DNA of 64,000 bases. Origin: Kitasatospora kifunensis. Its GTDB lineage: Bacteria; Actinomycetota; Actinomycetes; Streptomycetales; Streptomycetaceae. Shown here piece after piece: positions 61,473-64,000 of this stretch; within the stretch, counting starts at the first letter, position 1; each line of letters starts with the position of its first letter. The notes beneath the pieces are model-generated. The model made no database searches. It had not been told where the DNA came from and saw only the letters and a program-made list of their open reading frames with translations. Made by a program: the position numbers and the translations under genes. Location of the stretch: contig NZ_JACHJV010000003.1 of the NCBI RefSeq assembly GCF_014203855.1, positions 1-64,000 on the forward strand, read 5' to 3'.

Positions 61473-62414
61473 ATGGCAACGCTCAGACAGCTCGAATACC
61501 TCGTGACCATCGTCGACGAGGGCTCCTTCACCCGCGCGGCCGAACAACTGCGCATCACCCAGCCCGGCCTGTCCCACCAGTTCCAGGCCCTGGAACGAGA
61601 GGTCGGCGGTCCCCTGCTGGAGCGCCTGCCACGCGCGGTTCGACTCACCCCGGCCGGGCGCGCCATGCTCCCGCACGCCCGCGCCGCCCTCGCCGACGCC
61701 GAGCGCGCCACCACCGCCGCCCGCCGGGCCGCCGGCGTCGCCACCGGCGAACTCCACCTCGCCACGCTCTACTCGATCAGCTTCGGCGTACTCCCCACCG
61801 CGCTGGGGATCTGGCGCGGCCGATACCCGGGCGTGCGGGTCCGGCTCTTCGAACACCGCCGCGCCGACGACCTGACCGCAGCCATGGCCGCCGGCCAGGC
61901 CGACATCGCGCTGGGCCCACCACCCACCGACTGGGACGGCCCCACCCGATACATCGGCACCGAGGAGTTCCTGGTCGTCACCCACACCAACGACCCCATC
62001 GCCACATCCGCCCAAGCGTCCCGGGTACGCCTGAGCGACCTCGCGGACCGCGAATGGGTGCACTTCACCCCCGACAGCGGACTCGCCGACATCCTCGACC
62101 AGGCATGCGCCGGCGCCGGATTCCATCCCAAGACCGCAGTACGCACCGAACAAGCCCCCGCAGCGGCCAACTACGCGTCAGCCGGCCTCGGCCCCACCCT
62201 CGTCCCCGCCAACACCATCCCCCCGCACTTCGCCGGCGCGCTACTGCGCCCCGACCCCCCGGTCCACCGCCAACTCACCGCCTACACCCGCACCGGCCCC
62301 GACCCCATCGCCGCCGCCTTCCTGGAGATCCTCACCGACCAGGCGCTCCTCATGCCCGCCCACGTCCGCAGACGGCTGCACCTGCCCGACCGCGCGACCC
62401 AACCCCGCCGATAG
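61473..62414 (+). CDS. LysR-type regulator
   Basis: 313 residues. N-terminal HTH LRQLEYLVTIVDEGSFTRAA, EQLRITQPGLSHQFQALERE, VGGPLLERLPRAVRLTPAGR; effector domain LHLATLYSISFGVLPTALGI and later GLGPTLVPANTIPP. TAAGCT six bases before ATG and no Shine-Dalgarno suggest a leaderless mRNA. Faces the four-gene operon at 61334-58077 and probably activates it in response to a pathway compound. Confidence 0.9.
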   Translation: MATLRQLEYLVTIVDEGSFTRAAEQLRITQPGLSHQFQALEREVGGPLLERLPRAVRLTPAGRAMLPHARAALADAERATTAARRAAGVATGELHLATLYSISFGVLPTALGIWRGRYPGVRVRLFEHRRADDLTAAMAAGQADIALGPPPTDWDGPTRYIGTEEFLVVTHTNDPIATSAQASRVRLSDLADREWVHFTPDSGLADILDQACAGAGFHPKTAVRTEQAPAAANYASAGLGPTLVPANTIPPHFAGALLRPDPPVHRQLTAYTRTGPDPIAAAFLEILTDQALLMPAHVRRRLHLPDRATQPRR

Positions 62415-62607
62415 GAACCGACGGTGCCCACAGGCAACCGCCCAAGTCGACATCACATCACCGTCGTTCGCGGCCCGTGGCACGCGGCACGTTCGGCACG
62501 AGGACGGGGAGACCAACTGAGCAGCTCCGGCCCAACCCCGAGCACGGGTGGGGAAATTCAAGAACGCCATCAGGGCCCCACCCTGCAGAAGCCGAGTGCC
62601 GGCACAC

Positions 62608-62650
62608 GCAGCAACCCCGCGCACCGGGAACGGTGCGCGGGGTCGCTGCG
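62608..62650 (-). terminator. Long hairpin after the secreted protein gene
   Basis: CCCCGCGCACCG pairs perfectly with CGGTGCGCGGGG (GGAA loop), extended by A-T, a mismatch, and CGCAGC/GCTGCG. It lies 14 bp beyond the stop of the minus-strand gene at 62664 and also faces the end of the LysR gene, so it may serve both. Confidence 0.85.
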
Positions 62651-62663
62651 TCTACTGGCTGGT

Positions 62664-63080
62664 TCAGCAGGCGGGCAGACCGGGCACGTTGTGGAACGCC
62701 GCTGCGCCGTCCACGTACGGTGCGAACGTCCAGCCCGTCCCCACGACGGGCGTCCCCGTGTTGACCCACTGGTTGTTCAGCCATACGACCTCGGTGCGGT
62801 ACCAAACGTTGCCGGCACTGCCGACGTACGCGCCGGCCACCCAGCAGTCCGCCCAGACGCTGGTGTTGCCTCCCGGCGCGAGGGTGATGTTGTCGTACTT
62901 GCTGGACTCCGCGGAAGGCTGGGTGTAGACGCCCACGTCGTGGCTGGTGACCAGCTTGATCCACTGCCCGGCGGAGCCGTGGTTGTTCGGGTTCGGGTCG
63001 GCGGACGCCTGCGAGGTCACGCAGAGGATGGATGCCCCGGCCACGGCGAGCGCGGCGAGAGCCTTGGTCACGCGGATCAT
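62664..63080 (-). CDS. Small secreted SH3-like protein
   Basis: 138 residues from ATG 63080, with GGGGGAAC upstream. Signal peptide MIRVTKALAALAVAGASILC, then ASAD. Mature: GQWIKLVTSHDVGVYTQPSA, SVWADCWVAGAYVGSAGNVW, YRTEVVWLNNQWVNTGTPVV, GWTFAPYVDGAAAFHNVPGL, two Cys. TTSHWVGIYNGPS of the 26558-26962 protein and VTSHDVGVYTQPS here align, so the two are relatives. SH3-like wall-associated domain is the best guess. Confidence 0.75.
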   Translation of the reverse strand: MIRVTKALAALAVAGASILCVTSQASADPNPNNHGSAGQWIKLVTSHDVGVYTQPSAESSKYDNITLAPGGNTSVWADCWVAGAYVGSAGNVWYRTEVVWLNNQWVNTGTPVVGTGWTFAPYVDGAAAFHNVPGLPAC

Positions 63081-63263
63081 GATGTGTTCCCCCGATTCCT
63101 ACCGACCCCCGGTGAAGCCGGTCGGTGCACGAGCCAACCCCACCCCGGCCACGCAGTCCAGACCACAAACCGGCCACAAATCCGTAGCCGAAGTGCCGCC
63201 CGGGCGGCCTGCGGGAACGGCGTAGCGGCGTCGGGCCGCCCTGTGCAGGCGGCCCGACGCGTA

Positions 63264-63376
63264 TCTCGGGGTGTTGGTTCGAGGTCGAGGGCGCTGATGT
63301 TGCCTCCGCCGACGTGGACGTGGGTGTCGTTGTCGACGACGCGGTAGCCGCCCCGGTTCCAACCGTCGTGCTCGTT
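63264..63376 (-). pseudogene. Broken second copy of the secreted protein at 29087-29446
   Basis: Minus strand reads NEHDGWNRGGYRVVDNDTHV, HVGGGNISALDLE, nearly the same as NEHNGWNWGGYRVVDNDTHV and GGGNISALDPGE in the intact gene, at DNA level too. Both ends are lost; an IS3-type fragment abuts it on the right. Confidence 0.8.
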
Positions 63377-63384
63377 GCACCACG

Positions 63385-63621
63385 ATCGTCGATCCCGCCG
63401 CCCCGAAGGTGGCCTACCGAATCGGAAGCGCCTCCTTCAAACACGAGACCCTGCAAGGCGCGAAGCACTGGCCCACCGCCCGCCAGGCCCGACTCGACAC
63501 CTTCCGCTGGGCCAGCCGCTACAACACCCGACGCCGACACTCCCACCTCGGCCATCTCAGCCCGACCGCCTACGAAGCCATCCTCACAACGAGATCAACT
63601 ACACTCGCGCAAGCCGCATAA
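63385..63621 (+). pseudogene. IS3-family transposase OrfB, C-terminal fragment
   Basis: Reads SASFKHETLQGAKHWPTARQ, ARLDTFRWASRYNTRRRHSH, LGHLSPTAYEAIL, stop 63619-63621. This is the end of the rve/IS150-type integrase core, including the third acidic-residue region's downstream R.RRHS..G..SP motif. No left part. Confidence 0.8.
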
Positions 63622-63661
63622 GACGTGTCCTCACATCAGGGGGAAGCCCCGCATCACCGGC

Positions 63662-64000
63662 GCGCAACCAGCGGCGAGTCCGGGACGAACATCATCGTCC
63701 ACGTGGCCACCACACCGCACCGGCACCCGAGCAGGACATCGCTGCCCTCGACCGGATCCACGAAGGCCTGGTCACCCAGGGCCTCCATCCGATCGAGCAC
63801 CTTGTCGACTCCGGATACGTCAGCCCCGACGTGATCCACCAGGCACAACAGCGCCGGCAGATCCCACTTGTCGGCCCGGCGTGCTTGGACCCACTCGGTG
63901 ACCGCAGCCATCCCGGGTTCACCAAGGAGGACGTCCGCATCAACTGGCAGGACCGGACGGTCACTTGCCCGCGAGGTGTCACCGGCCCGCCCTGGAAGCC
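63662..64000 (+). pseudogene. IS1182-family transposase fragment, runs out of the window
   Basis: Reads NIIVHVATTP, a shift near 63718, then EQDIAALDRIHEGLVTQGLH, PIEHLVDSGYVSPDVIHQAQ, PLVGPACLDPLGDRSH, FTKEDVRINWQDRTVTCPRG. The '(P)xEHxVDxGYVxxxxxxxA...GP...F..DW....TCPxG' order is typical of IS1182 transposases. Frameshifted at the left, continuing past 64000. Confidence 0.7.

Overview
The window is very GC-rich, with strong G/C preference at third codon positions, and carries families typical of Streptomyces-type actinomycetes: AfsR/NB-ARC-like regulators, a DUF6087-like protein, an F420-type LLM oxidoreductase, many one-component regulators and small secreted proteins with strong Shine-Dalgarno sites. 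The mix of intact short operons, truncated genes, frameshifted genes and transposon remnants suggests an accessory region such as a chromosome arm, a linear plasmid or an old integrated element. Repeated single-base frameshifts in otherwise good coding frames mean that some 'pseudogenes' could be sequencing errors.

Layout. 0-9 kb: a frameshifted lectin-like secreted protein, a broken helicase abutting a 5'-truncated AfsR-like regulator, an intact C39 peptidase, an IS30 remnant and a complete 944-bp IS5-family element. 9-13 kb: an intact ALDH7-like aldehyde dehydrogenase among fragments of an ATP-grasp ligase, an NRPS condensation domain and an isopenicillin-N-synthase-type oxygenase. 13-23 kb: intact regulator/enzyme pairs (XRE with lactonase-like hydrolase and esterase; TetR with MFS exporter; acyl-CoA synthetase; beta/gamma-crystallin; TetR with secreted SnoaL-like protein). 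23-26.5 kb: decayed plasmid-type genes, with a second junction of two 5'-truncated genes. 26.5-35 kb: small secreted proteins, two of them opposite helix-turn-helix regulators (one PucR-like, one membrane-anchored), a class II tRNA-Ser(GCU) and transposase scraps. 35-45 kb: a pyruvate:quinone oxidoreductase/SDR/substrate-binding-fold group, a methyltransferase-like protein, and a LysR-controlled acetoacetate decarboxylase, 3-hydroxyacyl-CoA dehydrogenase and CoA-transferase operon. 45-57 kb: lipoprotein, carboxymuconolactone-decarboxylase/CGNR pair, aldo-keto reductase, SLT-like secreted protein, LLM oxidoreductase, AraC/MFS pair, ThrE-like exporter, HNH-like protein and LysR/MDR pair. 58-64 kb: a four-gene YciI, hydrolase, betaine-binding-like, quinone-oxidoreductase operon opposite a LysR gene, then another secreted protein and IS3 and IS1182 fragments.

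The intact part is mostly many small divergent units, each a regulator facing its probable target, often with a clear palindrome between them. Several regulators seem to be translated from leaderless mRNAs (-10 hexamer, six bases, ATG). The broken part shows repeated recombination: at three places a 5'-truncated gene is joined head-to-head to another gene or gene fragment. No CRISPR array, complete biosynthetic cluster, rRNA or origin of replication was seen.
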